Shown here piece by piece: positions 55,551 through 64,000 of a stretch of 64,000 bases of DNA; the first letter of the stretch is position 1, and the number at the start of each line of letters is the position of its first letter. The notes under the pieces are model-generated. The model searched no databases. It had not been told where the DNA came from and saw nothing but the letters and a program-made list of their open reading frames with translations. This DNA is from Mycolicibacterium sp. YH-1 (GTDB lineage: Bacteria; Actinomycetota; Actinomycetes; Mycobacteriales; Mycobacteriaceae), in the NCBI RefSeq assembly GCF_022557175.1, contig NZ_CP092915.1:6758001-6822000 (forward strand), read 5' to 3'. Both the position numbers and the translations under genes were made by a program.

Positions 55551-58500
55551 CTACAGCAGGCCGAGCAGCTCCAGGTCCGTGACGTACTTGACGATCACCT
55601 CGCGCGTGATGTGCGGGATGTCCTTATCCGGCCCGATCTTGGCGTCCTGCACGGCCGCCCGGAACCTGTCGGTCGGAGCCATCGCGCCGTTCACGGGCTG
55701 CTGCGGCGTCTGGTAGTTGTGCAGCAGTGGGAGTAGCGAGGCGTTGCGCTGTCGCTCGGGAAGTGCCCGCAGCGTCGTCTCGAACCGGGCCAGCCAGTCG
55801 GCGTAGTCGTCCATCCGCTGGATGGGGTGACCGGCCTCGATCAGCCAGTCGACGAACTCATCCATGCCGATACCGTCGTCGTACGGGTTCATCACGTGGT
55901 AGGTCTCGAACCCCTCGGTGACGCGCGAGCCCAGGGTCGAGATCGCATCCGCGATGAACTCGACGGGCAGACCGTCGTAGTGTGCCCGCTGCCGGTTGCC
56001 CTCGGCGTCGGTCTCATGGAACGAGAACGGTGCAACGCCAGTTGCCACCAGGCTCAACATCATTCGGGTGAACATATCGGGCAGGTTGAGCTGTCCGGCG
56101 TAGGTGGTGTCGGCCAGGATCATGTCGCAGCGGAACACCGAGACGGGCAGACCGCACAGGTCGTGTGCCTCCCGTAGCAGGACCTCGCCGGCCCACTTGC
56201 TGTTGCCGTAGCCGTTGGCGTACGAGTCGTCGACCGCGCGCGTCGCGCTGACGACGCGGACGTCGGCGTCCTCGGTGTTGTCGGCCGGGTTCATCCCGGC
56301 ACCGACGGCCATGGTGGACACGTAGACGAACGGCTTGATCTTCGTGGTGAGCGCGATGCGGACGAGTTCAGCGGTACCAAGCACATTGGGCCCGAACAGC
56401 TGGCTGTAGGGCAGCACGTGGTTGACCAGCGCCGCCGGATCCACGATGAGGTCGACGGTGTCAGCCACTCGCTGCCAGACGGCATCGTCAAGGCCGAGGT
56501 TCGCCTCGCCCTTGTCACCGGCGTACACCTCGAGGTGCTCGGCGGCCAGCTCTCGATAGTGCGCCAACAGCTTCGGGTCACCGCTGTCGAACGTGGCGTC
56601 GAGCCGGGCGCGCGCGGCCGCGTCGTCCTTGGCCCTGACCAGGCAGATCACCTTGCCGCCGACCAGGTTCATTCGCTCCAGCCAATCCAGCGCGAGGTAG
56701 CGGCCCAGGAATCCGGTGGCGCCGGTGAGCAGCACCGTGCGGATCTCGGCGGCCGGACCCGGAAGCGACGCTGCGGCGGACAGGGTTTCGGGGTCGATGA
56801 ACTTGTCCAACGTCAGGTCCGAGGCGTGCGCCACGGTGGCGTCGCGGCCGTGCACGGCGGCGTAGGTGGGCCGCTTCGCGGCGCCGGAGCGCTCCGCCTC
56901 GACATAGGCGGCGATGGCCGCGAGGTCGCTGGCGGGGCTGACGATCACGCCGACGGGCACGTCCACACCGTAGATCTCGTGCAGAAGGTTACTGAATGTC
57001 AACGCCGACAACGAGTCTCCACCGAGGTCGGAGAAGTGTGCATCGCCCGTGACATCGGCGGCCGACGCACCGAGCAGCGCACGGGCGGCGCGCCCGAGCG
57101 TCTCGAGCACCGGGCCCTCGGCACCGGACTGCCGCAGCGCGCGCAGCTCACCCGCCTGACCGTCGGAGAGGTCGAGGTAGAGCTGTTCGAGCTCAAATCC
57201 GTACCGCTCCTTGAGCCGCGGCCATGCCAGCTTGCGGATGCCAGTCAGCAGACCGTTCTCGACCGTGAACGGTGTTGTCTCGACGATGAAGTCGCGCGGA
57301 ATTTCATAGGACTGCAGATCGGCGGTGCGCGCGGCGTCCTTCAACGACGCACTGATGGCCGACTTGAGATCGTCGGCCCCGTAGCGGGCCTGGGCGTCCT
57401 CGGTTGGGACGACCACCGCGAGCAGATAGGGCCGGGCGCTATTGCCGTAGATGTAGATCTGGTGCACCAGTGGGCTGCCGGTGAACGCCGCTTCGAGCTT
57501 GGACACCGTGACGAACTCGCCCTGCGACAGCTTGAGCACGTTGTTGCGGCGATCGACGTAGCGGACCTGGTCCGGACCGGTCTCGGCGACCACGTCACCG
57601 GTGCGGTAGTAACCGTCGGCGGTGAACACCTCGGCGGTGACCTCGGGGCGCTTGTAGTAGCCGGGGAACAGCTGATCCGACTTGACCAGCAACTCGCCGC
57701 GGGGGTGCGGCACGTCGGTGCCGAAGTAGCCGAGTTCCGGCACGTCGACCAGCTTGTAGTCGATCACCGGTGGGCGACGGATCTGGCCGTCGACGAACAC
57801 GGCGCCGGCCTCGGTGGAGCCGTAGCCCTCGATGAGGTGCATGTCGAGCAGTTCCTCGACCCACGCCTTGAGTTCCGGCGCGATAGGCGCAGAGCCCGTC
57901 AACGCGGTGACGTAGCGGTCGCCGATCAGCCTGTGCCGGAGTTCGGCGAGCACCTGGCTCTCATCGGCGTCGACGCCGCGGCGGGCCAGTTCGCTCTCGT
58001 ACTCCTGGTGGAGCATGTCCCAGATGCGCGGGACGAAGTTCATCTGCGTGGGCCGCGTCATCGCGAGGTCCTCGAGGAACGTGGACAGGTCACTGCGGGC
58101 GGCGAAGTAGACGGTGCCGCCTGCAGCGAGCGTCGCGTAGAGACCGCCGCGGCCCATCACGTGGCTCATCGGCATGAAGCTCAGCGTGATGGCTGGCACC
58201 GCACCCTGCTTCTCATCCCAGTGGGCCATCGCGTCACCGGCGCCCCACATGTCGGCGACCTTGCGCTCGGGGTACATCGCACCCTTGGGTGCCCCGGTAC
58301 TGCCGGACGTGTAGATCAGCAGGGCGAGCGGATCCTCGCCCTCGCCCGTAACACCCTGGGGCGCAGGAAGTTCGGTGCCACGGGCGATGACGGCGGCGAG
58401 GGTCTCCACGACGACGCCGGTGGCGGCGAGGCGGGCGCGCGCGGCGTCGAGGGCGGCACGGTGGTCATCGTCCTCGTGCCGGTAGTCGAAGACCACGAGG

Positions 58501-59051
58501 CTCTTCGGGGCGGGGCCGGCAAGAATCAGGTCGACGGCGTTGTCGACGTAGTCGATGCTCGATGCGATGAGCGCGGGTTCGGTCTCGACGATGATCGGCT
58601 GCAGCTGGGCCTGCGGTGCGCTCGTCTGCAGCGGCACGGAGACGGCGCCGATCTGGGTCAGGGCGGTGTCCACGACGGTGTAGTCGACGCTCGTGAATCC
58701 GAGGATCCCGACACGATCGCCGGGTGCGACGGGGTCGCCGTGCAGCGCGGCGGCGAGCGCCCGGACGCGTTCGGCGAGCTGCCCGTAGGTGATGGTGTCG
58801 AAGCGAGGTAGCAACCGGGTGGTCGTCCGGCCGGTGTCATCGGTGACGAACTCGACGGCGCGCTGACCAAGCGCCGGCCGGTCGGCGTAACCCTCCAGCA
58901 CGGTGCGGACAACGTCGGGCAGGCGGAGTCCGGGGCGGGCAACGGCGGCGACCACGGCGGGGTCGGGCTTGGCGGCGGCGAACTCTTGGTCGTTGGAGAA
59001 AAGGTCGGCGATGCGACGCTCGTAGCGCGCTTCGCGCTCATCAATGGACAT
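55551..59051 (-). CDS. car: Carboxylic acid reductase (fadD9-type CAR)
   Basis: 1166 residues from ATG 59051; an in-frame extension to 59246 has no clear start. It reduces carboxylic acids to aldehydes with ATP and NADPH. Adenylation domain: [20 protein letters not shown] (about 246-265), [30 protein letters not shown]. Carrier domain: [13 protein letters not shown] with phosphopantetheine Ser680. Reductase domain: [19 protein letters not shown] (about 775) and [18 protein letters not shown] (about 947). A phosphopantetheinyl transferase is needed and is not in the window. Orthologues: M. tuberculosis fadD9 and the CARs of fast growers. Confidence 0.95.
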   Translation of the reverse strand: MSIDEREARYERRIADLFSNDQEFAAAKPDPAVVAAVARPGLRLPDVVRTVLEGYADRPALGQRAVEFVTDDTGRTTTRLLPRFDTITYGQLAERVRALAAALHGDPVAPGDRVGILGFTSVDYTVVDTALTQIGAVSVPLQTSAPQAQLQPIIVETEPALIASSIDYVDNAVDLILAGPAPKSLVVFDYRHEDDDHRAALDAARARLAATGVVVETLAAVIARGTELPAPQGVTGEGEDPLALLIYTSGSTGAPKGAMYPERKVADMWGAGDAMAHWDEKQGAVPAITLSFMPMSHVMGRGGLYATLAAGGTVYFAARSDLSTFLEDLAMTRPTQMNFVPRIWDMLHQEYESELARRGVDADESQVLAELRHRLIGDRYVTALTGSAPIAPELKAWVEELLDMHLIEGYGSTEAGAVFVDGQIRRPPVIDYKLVDVPELGYFGTDVPHPRGELLVKSDQLFPGYYKRPEVTAEVFTADGYYRTGDVVAETGPDQVRYVDRRNNVLKLSQGEFVTVSKLEAAFTGSPLVHQIYIYGNSARPYLLAVVVPTEDAQARYGADDLKSAISASLKDAARTADLQSYEIPRDFIVETTPFTVENGLLTGIRKLAWPRLKERYGFELEQLYLDLSDGQAGELRALRQSGAEGPVLETLGRAARALLGASAADVTGDAHFSDLGGDSLSALTFSNLLHEIYGVDVPVGVIVSPASDLAAIAAYVEAERSGAAKRPTYAAVHGRDATVAHASDLTLDKFIDPETLSAAASLPGPAAEIRTVLLTGATGFLGRYLALDWLERMNLVGGKVICLVRAKDDAAARARLDATFDSGDPKLLAHYRELAAEHLEVYAGDKGEANLGLDDAVWQRVADTVDLIVDPAALVNHVLPYSQLFGPNVLGTAELVRIALTTKIKPFVYVSTMAVGAGMNPADNTEDADVRVVSATRAVDDSYANGYGNSKWAGEVLLREAHDLCGLPVSVFRCDMILADTTYAGQLNLPDMFTRMMLSLVATGVAPFSFHETDAEGNRQRAHYDGLPVEFIADAISTLGSRVTEGFETYHVMNPYDDGIGMDEFVDWLIEAGHPIQRMDDYADWLARFETTLRALPERQRNASLLPLLHNYQTPQQPVNGAMAPTDRFRAAVQDAKIGPDKDIPHITREVIVKYVTDLELLGLL

Positions 59052-59239
59052 AGGGGAGCCTCTAAACAAATCGCGGGATGTCTGCTGTGGCGGGCCACGC
59101 TGCCTCGCCGACTGATACAACGTTAGCAAAACTAAAGATATGCCCGGCTGAGCGTGACCTGCAAGTTTCCTATCAGGGAACGCTTGTGTGGCCCTACTCG
59201 TTATACTAGCTAAGCAATCCACACCGAGAGGCGCACACG

Positions 59240-60166
59240 ATGACACGCACCAATGACGACACCTGGGACCTGGCCACGAGCGTCGGAGCGACGGCCACCA
59301 TGGTGGCAGCGGCGCGCGCCATCGCCACGACGGCCGAGCAGATCGACGACCCCTTCGCCGAGCCCCTCGTCCGCGCCGTCGGTGTGGACTTTCTCACGCG
59401 CTGGGCCACCGGCCAGATCGACACCGAGGCACTCGACGTCGACGGCGCCACCTGGGGGCTGCAGCAGATGCCCGCCGCGATGGCGGCCCGCACCCGTTAC
59501 TTCGACGCGTTCTTCGCCGAAGCCGCGGCGGCCGGAATCCGCCAGGCCGTGATCCTGGCGTCGGGCCTTGACGCCCGCGCCTACCGACTGGACTGGCCGG
59601 CGGACATGACGGTCTTCGAGATCGACCAGCCCGAAGTCATCGAGTTCAAGACCACGACCCTGGCCGGCCTCGGCGCCGACCCCAGGGCCGAGCTGAAGAC
59701 GGTGGCGATCGATCTCCGTGAGGACTGGCCGACAGCGCTCCAGGCCGCCGGCTTCGATCCGGCGTTACCCGCGGCGTGGATCGCCGAGGGACTGTTCGGC
59801 TACCTGCCGCCGCAGGCCCAGGACCGTCTTCTGGACGCGGTCACCGCGCTCAGCGTTCCCGGCAGCCGGATAGGCAGTGAAGCGGTGCCCAGCACCGCGG
59901 ACTCCTTCACCGACGAGGCCAGGGCGCAACTGCGCGACGCCACGGCCAAGTGGCGCGAGCACGGCTTCGAACTCGACTTCTCCGAGTTGAGCTTCACCGG
60001 CGATCGCAATGACGTCGGCGAGTACCTGGGCGCCCTCGGCTGGACGTCGGTCGCCACACCGATGAGCGACCTGCTGGCCGCCAACGGATTCCCGGCGACC
60101 CCACCGGCCGACGGCGATCAGCCAACCATGAGCAGTGTCGTGTACTTCACGTCGACGCTGCTCTGA
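59240..60166 (+). CDS. SAM-dependent methyltransferase, TIGR00027 mycobacterial family
   Basis: 308 residues from ATG 59240, divergent from car with 188 bp between. The family's features are visible: the N-terminus [25 protein letters not shown], then [12 protein letters not shown] and [15 protein letters not shown] (SAM site), [11 protein letters not shown] and [25 protein letters not shown]. These enzymes are expanded in mycobacteria; substrates are unknown (lipid or polyketide O-methylation suspected). A TATACT sequence at 59202-59207 fits a -10 box. 3' end is 14 bp from the DMT permease stop. Confidence 0.94.
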   Translation: MTRTNDDTWDLATSVGATATMVAAARAIATTAEQIDDPFAEPLVRAVGVDFLTRWATGQIDTEALDVDGATWGLQQMPAAMAARTRYFDAFFAEAAAAGIRQAVILASGLDARAYRLDWPADMTVFEIDQPEVIEFKTTTLAGLGADPRAELKTVAIDLREDWPTALQAAGFDPALPAAWIAEGLFGYLPPQAQDRLLDAVTALSVPGSRIGSEAVPSTADSFTDEARAQLRDATAKWREHGFELDFSELSFTGDRNDVGEYLGALGWTSVATPMSDLLAANGFPATPPADGDQPTMSSVVYFTSTLL

Positions 60167-60179
60167 GTCGGGTACCGGG

Positions 60180-61085
60180 TCATACCGGTCGGCGCGCTGC
60201 CTTGATCTCGAGTTCGGCCTCATACGCGCCCTCGTCTCGACCGAGCGCGACGGTGGCCGCGGTCATCGCCGCGATGGCGACGGTGAGCGCTATCGCCTCG
60301 TAGCGGCCCGCCTCGAGTGCCTCACCGAGCAGGAGCGCGCCCAGGACCACTGCCACGACGGGTTCGAGCACCAGCATCGTCGGCACCGATGTCTGTAGCG
60401 CGCCAGCGTGGAACGCCGACTGCTGCAACAACGTTGCGATGACCCCCAGGACGACCAGGGCGTAGGGGGCTGGCGTGGTGAGCAGACTCAGCAGACCGCG
60501 CTGGTCGGCGAGGTGCATGACCACCCGGGTGACGACGGCGACCACACCGAACAGGACGCCGACCGAGACCGCCAACAGGACTGCGCGCTGCCAGCCGCCG
60601 AGGCGCACGGCCACGACGACACAGCCCACGATGATGAGCAGGCACACGGCGCCGACGATCGCAGCCGTCGGTATCGAGGCGACCTGCTGCTGCGGGCCCG
60701 GCCGGGCCAGGAGCACGAACACGGCGAGCGAGATGGTCAGCAGGCCCGCCCACAGCCATTCGCCGCGGGTCACGCGACGACCGGCCATACGCGCGCTGAG
60801 CGGCAGTGCGAACAGCAGTGCCGACACCAGCAGCGGCTGAACCAGGAGCAACGATCCCTTGATCAAGGCGAGCGCCTGGAAGACGTAGCCGAGGACCGCC
60901 GCTGTCGTGCCCAACCACCACAGTGGTCGACGCAGCAGGGTGGTGAGCATGACGGTGCTGACACCCAGTTCGGCCGGCACGTCCATGGTGGCGCGCTGGC
61001 GCACGACGATGCCGATGGCCATGAAGATGGCCGCGCAGATCGAGAGCAGGACGACGAGCCCGTGGGTCAGCACCGTCCTAGGCAT
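60180..61085 (-). CDS. DMT-superfamily membrane transporter (EamA-like)
   Basis: 301 residues from ATG. Ten predicted helices with two EamA repeats: LLVQPLLVSALLFALPLSARMAGRRVTRGEWLWAGLL and TMLVLEPVVAVVLGALLLGEALEAGRYEA. The L(V)EPV..GALLLGE repeat ends are the hallmark. Charged residues in helices suggest a small amino/organic-acid or drug substrate, not defined. Basic tail KAARRPV. Confidence 0.87.
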   Translation of the reverse strand: MPRTVLTHGLVVLLSICAAIFMAIGIVVRQRATMDVPAELGVSTVMLTTLLRRPLWWLGTTAAVLGYVFQALALIKGSLLLVQPLLVSALLFALPLSARMAGRRVTRGEWLWAGLLTISLAVFVLLARPGPQQQVASIPTAAIVGAVCLLIIVGCVVVAVRLGGWQRAVLLAVSVGVLFGVVAVVTRVVMHLADQRGLLSLLTTPAPYALVVLGVIATLLQQSAFHAGALQTSVPTMLVLEPVVAVVLGALLLGEALEAGRYEAIALTVAIAAMTAATVALGRDEGAYEAELEIKAARRPV

Positions 61086-61136
61086 CCCTTCATTGGTTCT
61101 GCGACGACCCCCGCCGCCTACACCGTAGAGGGACCA

Positions 61137-61442
61137 CTAGACCGCTTCGAGTCGACCGCCCTCGACGGCGGTCTCGGCACCACTATGACCTGCGCGATCG
61201 GCCTTGGCGGGCGCGCCAGGCGGGTCGATGCGGTCGTTGACCCGCGCGACGACGGTGTCAACGCGGTGCACGGCGGCGTCGCACAGGTCGCGGACCCGCT
61301 CCCCGGCGGTGTCGACATCGTCGGCAGCGCTGAGCAGGTAGGACCTCACGTTGACCCGCACACCGTCGGTGACGCGACGCACGCGCCGCCGAAGGCGGTC
61401 GTCGACGTCAATGGTGACGTACGGCAGCACTCGAATTGCCAT
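61137..61442 (-). CDS. Hypothetical protein
   Basis: 101 residues from ATG with GGGGAG upstream. Not recognised. Predicted mostly helical, basic at the front (DDRLRRRVRRVTDGVRVNVRSYLL), with an unstructured acidic/alanine-rich tail. The N-terminal VTIDVDDRLRRRVRRV looks like a short strand plus helix, possibly a DNA-binding ribbon-helix-helix (inference only). Upstream of the DMT gene on the same strand. Confidence 0.6.
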   Translation of the reverse strand: MAIRVLPYVTIDVDDRLRRRVRRVTDGVRVNVRSYLLSAADDVDTAGERVRDLCDAAVHRVDTVVARVNDRIDPPGAPAKADRAGHSGAETAVEGGRLEAV

Positions 61443-61558
61443 ATCCGCTCCCCTGTTGATGTAGACGCGATCGCGTTGGACCCAGGTTATCGGAGGTGGC
61501 GTAGTTCACAACGTGACGTGGCTCGCCGCACCCCGTGTGAGCGGGCGCAGCGCCCAGA

Positions 61559-62635
61559 TCACAGCAGGTCCGCGATGGCAGCGGCGGTCTGCAGATCCTC
61601 GTATGCCGCCGAGTAGCGCTGCGCGAGTGCCAGGGCGATATCGGGACGCTGCCACAGTTCGCCGGCACTGGCCGTGCACAGCCACAGCGTCAGGCCGTGA
61701 GCGACCGAGGCCCGGTAGCGCAGCCAGATCTCATCGAGTGAGGGCATCTCGTCGGCGGGCAACCCCAGCGCGTCGCGATAGGCCTCGAGGATCGAGCGCT
61801 CGTTGCGCCTGCGGTCCTCGGTGCTCAGCGCGCCCTGCAGGAAATAACCCAGGTCCAGAGCGAAGTTGCCGCGCCGCGCGACCTGCCAGTCCAGGAAGCC
61901 CACTGTGTGCTTTCCGGAACCGTCCGGAACTAGGTAGGTGTTACCGACGTGGGCGTCGCCGTGCAGAAGCGTGGTCGGCCCGATCGTGAGGGTGCGAATG
62001 TAGGGCTTCCACACGTCCTCGATCAGTGCGCCGATGCTCAGCGCGTGCACCGCGGCGGGTGCGTCATCGCCGAGGCGTTCCAGCGCGGCGGGCAACGGCG
62101 CGTACTCCATGCCGTCCCACGGCACGAACGGTTCGAGCCAGTCGAGTTCGGGCCGCTCGACGCGCGCACCCCAATACCGGCCATGCATGCGGGCCAGACC
62201 ACGGACCCCGTTGGTCGCCTGCTCAGGAGTCAACGGCCGGGTGGCGTCGCGCGGATCGGCACCCCGCGCGTTCAGGTCCTCCATGACCAGGAGGAACTCC
62301 TCGGCGTCCTCATCGATCGGTGCGGCGTAGACCAGCGGATGCTCAAGCGGCAGAGCGATGTTCGAGTTGAACAGCCTCGGTTCGTGCAGCAGTCCGCTGG
62401 TGAGCTTGATCATCGCCTTGTGATCGGGATCGACGGCCTTGACGAACACCGTCGCCGGACCCGTCCCTGCGGCGTAGGTCACCGCCAGACGTGCGCGCCG
62501 GTTGGTGCCGTCGTCGCGCATGTCGACTGTGACGGTGTCAACGACGGCCTCGGGGTGATGCCGGTTCAGCGCGGACGTGAGCCAGGCCGGGGTGATATCA
62601 CTCCAGTCGCTCGGAACCACCAGTGCCGCAGTCAC
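61559..62635 (-). CDS. Phosphotransferase of the aminoglycoside/ecdysteroid-kinase type
   Basis: 358 residues from a GTG overlapping the P450 stop (GTGA). Kinase motifs: Brenner box TLLHGDAHVGNTYLV, Mg-binding GFLDWQVARRGNFALDLGYFL; N-lobe nucleotide region LAVTYAAGTGPATVFVKAVD. Family members phosphorylate hydroxyls on steroids, antibiotics or choline-like substrates. Being co-translated with a P450 suggests that an oxygenated product is then phosphorylated, or vice versa. Confidence 0.9.
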   Translation of the reverse strand: MTAALVVPSDWSDITPAWLTSALNRHHPEAVVDTVTVDMRDDGTNRRARLAVTYAAGTGPATVFVKAVDPDHKAMIKLTSGLLHEPRLFNSNIALPLEHPLVYAAPIDEDAEEFLLVMEDLNARGADPRDATRPLTPEQATNGVRGLARMHGRYWGARVERPELDWLEPFVPWDGMEYAPLPAALERLGDDAPAAVHALSIGALIEDVWKPYIRTLTIGPTTLLHGDAHVGNTYLVPDGSGKHTVGFLDWQVARRGNFALDLGYFLQGALSTEDRRRNERSILEAYRDALGLPADEMPSLDEIWLRYRASVAHGLTLWLCTASAGELWQRPDIALALAQRYSAAYEDLQTAAAIADLL

Positions 62636-63834
62636 TTCACGTACGCCGGCATCGAGTCCCAACCGCGAATGGTCGACGTCGTGGAGAACACTGCACCTGC
62701 CAGGTCCACCTCCCACTCCGGGAACCGCTTGAGGATCTCCTCCAACGCGATCCGACCCTCCAGCCGCGCCAGCGAGGAGCCCAGACAGTAGTGGGCGCCG
62801 ACGCTGAAACCGAGATGCGCCCTCTGCTCGCGATTGATGTCGAAAACCTCACCGTCGGGCGGGAACTGGCGGTGATCGCGGTTGGCAGCGCCTATGAGCA
62901 TCATCATGACGGCGCCCTGCGGCACGGTCTGCCCGTAGAACTCCGCGTCGCGGGTGACACAGCGCGCCACGTGCGGGGCCGGCGGCTCGAAGCGGACGAG
63001 TTCCTCGACGGCCTTGGGGATGAGCGTGGGGTCCTCGACCAGCTGGCGTCGCTGATCGGGATGCTCGGCGAGAACCTTTCCGGCCCAACCGATCAGGCGG
63101 GTGGTGGTGTCGTTACCCGCTCCGGCGACGACGTTGATGTAGATGAGCAGCTCATCGCGCGTCAGCTTGCGGGTGGTGCCCGTCTCGTCGACGAACTCGA
63201 CGTTGAGCAGCTCGGTCATGATGTCATCGGAGGGGTTGTCGACCCGCCAGGCGACGTAGTCGGCGAAGATGTCACCGCTGACCAGGCCCTCCTCGGCGGC
63301 CTTCATCGGCTTGCCCGCCTCGGTCTTCATCTGGCTGGTGACGTGCTCGCGGATCATCTCCTGGTCGCCCTCGGGGATGCCGATCAGGGCACTGATGGTC
63401 TTCATCGGCATGACGGCGCCGAGATCGGCGACGAAGTCGAACTTGCCCGCGCCAACCACGGCGTCGAGGCTCTCGGCGCAGTAGTCCCGGATCTTCGCCT
63501 CCAGCAGGGCGATCTTGCGCGGTGTGAACATGCGCGCCAACAACTTCCGGTGAATGTCGTGAATCGGGGGATCCTCGAATATCAGCACACCGGACGGAAT
63601 CGGGAAGTCGGCCCTGATCAGTTCGAGGATCGCGCCCTTGGCCGAGCTGAACAGGCCGTGGTCGACGATGCCCTTGTTGACGTCGTCGTAGCGGCTGAAC
63701 GCGTAGAAGTCGTGCTGAGCGTTGTAGTACAGCGGCGCCTCCTCGCGGAGTCGCTTGAACACCGGGTACGGGTCGGCGTTGATCTCGACGCTGTAGGGGT
63801 CGAAGTACACGTCACTGGTCGCGCTGAGGGTCAC
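62632..63834 (-). CDS. Cytochrome P450
   Basis: 400 residues from the GTG at 63834 (AGAGAGGCGG 6 bp upstream); an ATG at 63867 would add 11 residues. I-helix AGAGNDTTTRLIGW, with Asn where many P450s have Glu/His; ExxR in AVEELVRFEPP; haem loop FSVGAHYCLGSSLARLEGRIAL. The substrate is unknown; the CYP125/142/124-like 'IFEDPPIHDIHRKLLARMFTP' segment resembles lipid- or steroid-oxidising CYPs. It is co-transcribed with the kinase at 61559. A CTTAC-N4-GTAAG palindrome lies upstream. Confidence 0.93.
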   Translation of the reverse strand: MTLSATSDVYFDPYSVEINADPYPVFKRLREEAPLYYNAQHDFYAFSRYDDVNKGIVDHGLFSSAKGAILELIRADFPIPSGVLIFEDPPIHDIHRKLLARMFTPRKIALLEAKIRDYCAESLDAVVGAGKFDFVADLGAVMPMKTISALIGIPEGDQEMIREHVTSQMKTEAGKPMKAAEEGLVSGDIFADYVAWRVDNPSDDIMTELLNVEFVDETGTTRKLTRDELLIYINVVAGAGNDTTTRLIGWAGKVLAEHPDQRRQLVEDPTLIPKAVEELVRFEPPAPHVARCVTRDAEFYGQTVPQGAVMMMLIGAANRDHRQFPPDGEVFDINREQRAHLGFSVGAHYCLGSSLARLEGRIALEEILKRFPEWEVDLAGAVFSTTSTIRGWDSMPAYVK

Positions 63835-63869
63835 CGCGGTCCGCCTCTCTGAGGGCTGCGAGAGCATTG

Positions 63870-63890
63870 CTTACACGCGTAAGTTACACG
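63870..63890. promoter_or_regulatory. Palindrome/direct repeat upstream of P450-kinase operon
   Basis: CTTAC-ACGC-GTAAG at 63870-63883 is an inverted repeat; TTACACG occurs as a direct repeat at 63871-63877 and 63884-63890. It lies 36-56 bp before the preferred P450 start, where a TetR-type operator is expected. Binder unknown. Confidence 0.5.
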
Positions 63891-63924
63891 GCAGCCTGAT
63901 CGCCGGACAAGCTTCTGCGCAACT

Positions 63925-64000
63925 TCAGGTCGACGAGCGCTGAATCAGATGGGCGACGTTCTGGCTGCTCGGCTCCGTGACGGACGGGTAGCCCAGCTCG
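63925..64000 (-). CDS. 3' end of a gene cut by the window edge
   Basis: Minus-strand frame open to the edge and closed by TGA at 63927-63925. Visible residues include ELGYPSVTEPSSQNVAHLIQ, then RSST. Too short to assign. It points the same way as the P450-kinase operon, and its stop is about 91 bp before the P450 start. No operon claim can be made. Confidence 0.4.
   Translation of the reverse strand, partial: ELGYPSVTEPSSQNVAHLIQRSST

Noticed and set aside
56418..58811. 797-codon open frame on the plus strand
   Set aside because: It lies antisense inside car, whose domains are unmistakable. Third-position GC in this DNA keeps such frames open; the translation shows no family and no start signal.

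Overview
The window is high-GC actinobacterial DNA and almost certainly from a fast-growing Mycobacterium (Mycolicibacterium type). The signs are a CYP138-type P450 with its divergent TetR, a PncA very close to the M. tuberculosis enzyme, maltokinase Mak, a fadD9-type carboxylic acid reductase, TIGR00027-type methyltransferases, a DUF222/HNH (13E12) protein, F420-type flavin-barrel proteins and heavy use of GTG starts with 4-nt stop/start overlaps. No tRNA, rRNA, CRISPR array, insertion sequence or recognisable prophage was seen.

Layout. 1-4.6 kb: two tandem SRPBCC proteins, a DAO-type flavin oxidoreductase, a crotonase and a DUF222-HNH protein preceded by 24-bp tandem repeats. 4.6-10.8 kb: a methyltransferase, an SDR/SnoaL-like pair behind a KstR-like site, msrB-msrA, and cyp138/TetR sharing twin operators; from memory the SDR-to-TetR part is syntenic with Rv0139-Rv0135c. 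10.8-14.7 kb: glycosyltransferase, methyltransferase and alpha-barrel protein, with a second methyltransferase converging on them. 14.8-17.6 kb: small proteins, a C39-like cysteine protein and an acyl-CoA dehydrogenase. 17.7-21.5 kb: a tightly coupled four-gene envelope operon (polytopic protein, small membrane protein, cupredoxin-like lipoprotein, second polytopic protein) of unknown function. 21.5-28 kb: pncA, metE under a cobalamin riboswitch, a crotonase without catalytic glutamates, glgX. 28-33 kb: a MarR-controlled ABC exporter and an unusual P1B-ATPase. 33.3-39.9 kb: two divergent operons, one for amino-acid uptake plus a phosphotriesterase-like hydrolase, the other TetR-kdd-kal-kce from the 3,5-diaminohexanoate branch of lysine breakdown. 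40-48 kb: a GT39 enzyme, maltokinase, a proline-rich envelope protein, a HugZ-like protein and a Mn/Zn-type ABC importer. 48-55.5 kb: a PRTase, a ferric/polyamine-type ABC importer, and small membrane, flavin-barrel and secreted proteins. 55.5-64 kb: carboxylic acid reductase, methyltransferase, DMT permease, a P450-kinase pair and a cut gene.

The most interesting unit is 33.3-39.9 kb. All genes of two divergent operons fit one task: import an amino-acid-like compound, hydrolyse it, and degrade a 3,5-diaminohexanoate-type intermediate to acetoacetate and crotonyl-CoA. Both operons carry the same 12-bp motif upstream, although no lysine aminomutases are present here. The envelope operon at 17.7-21.5 kb is the second candidate for an undescribed system. 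Functions are assigned by reading the translations and from family knowledge; no database search was run.
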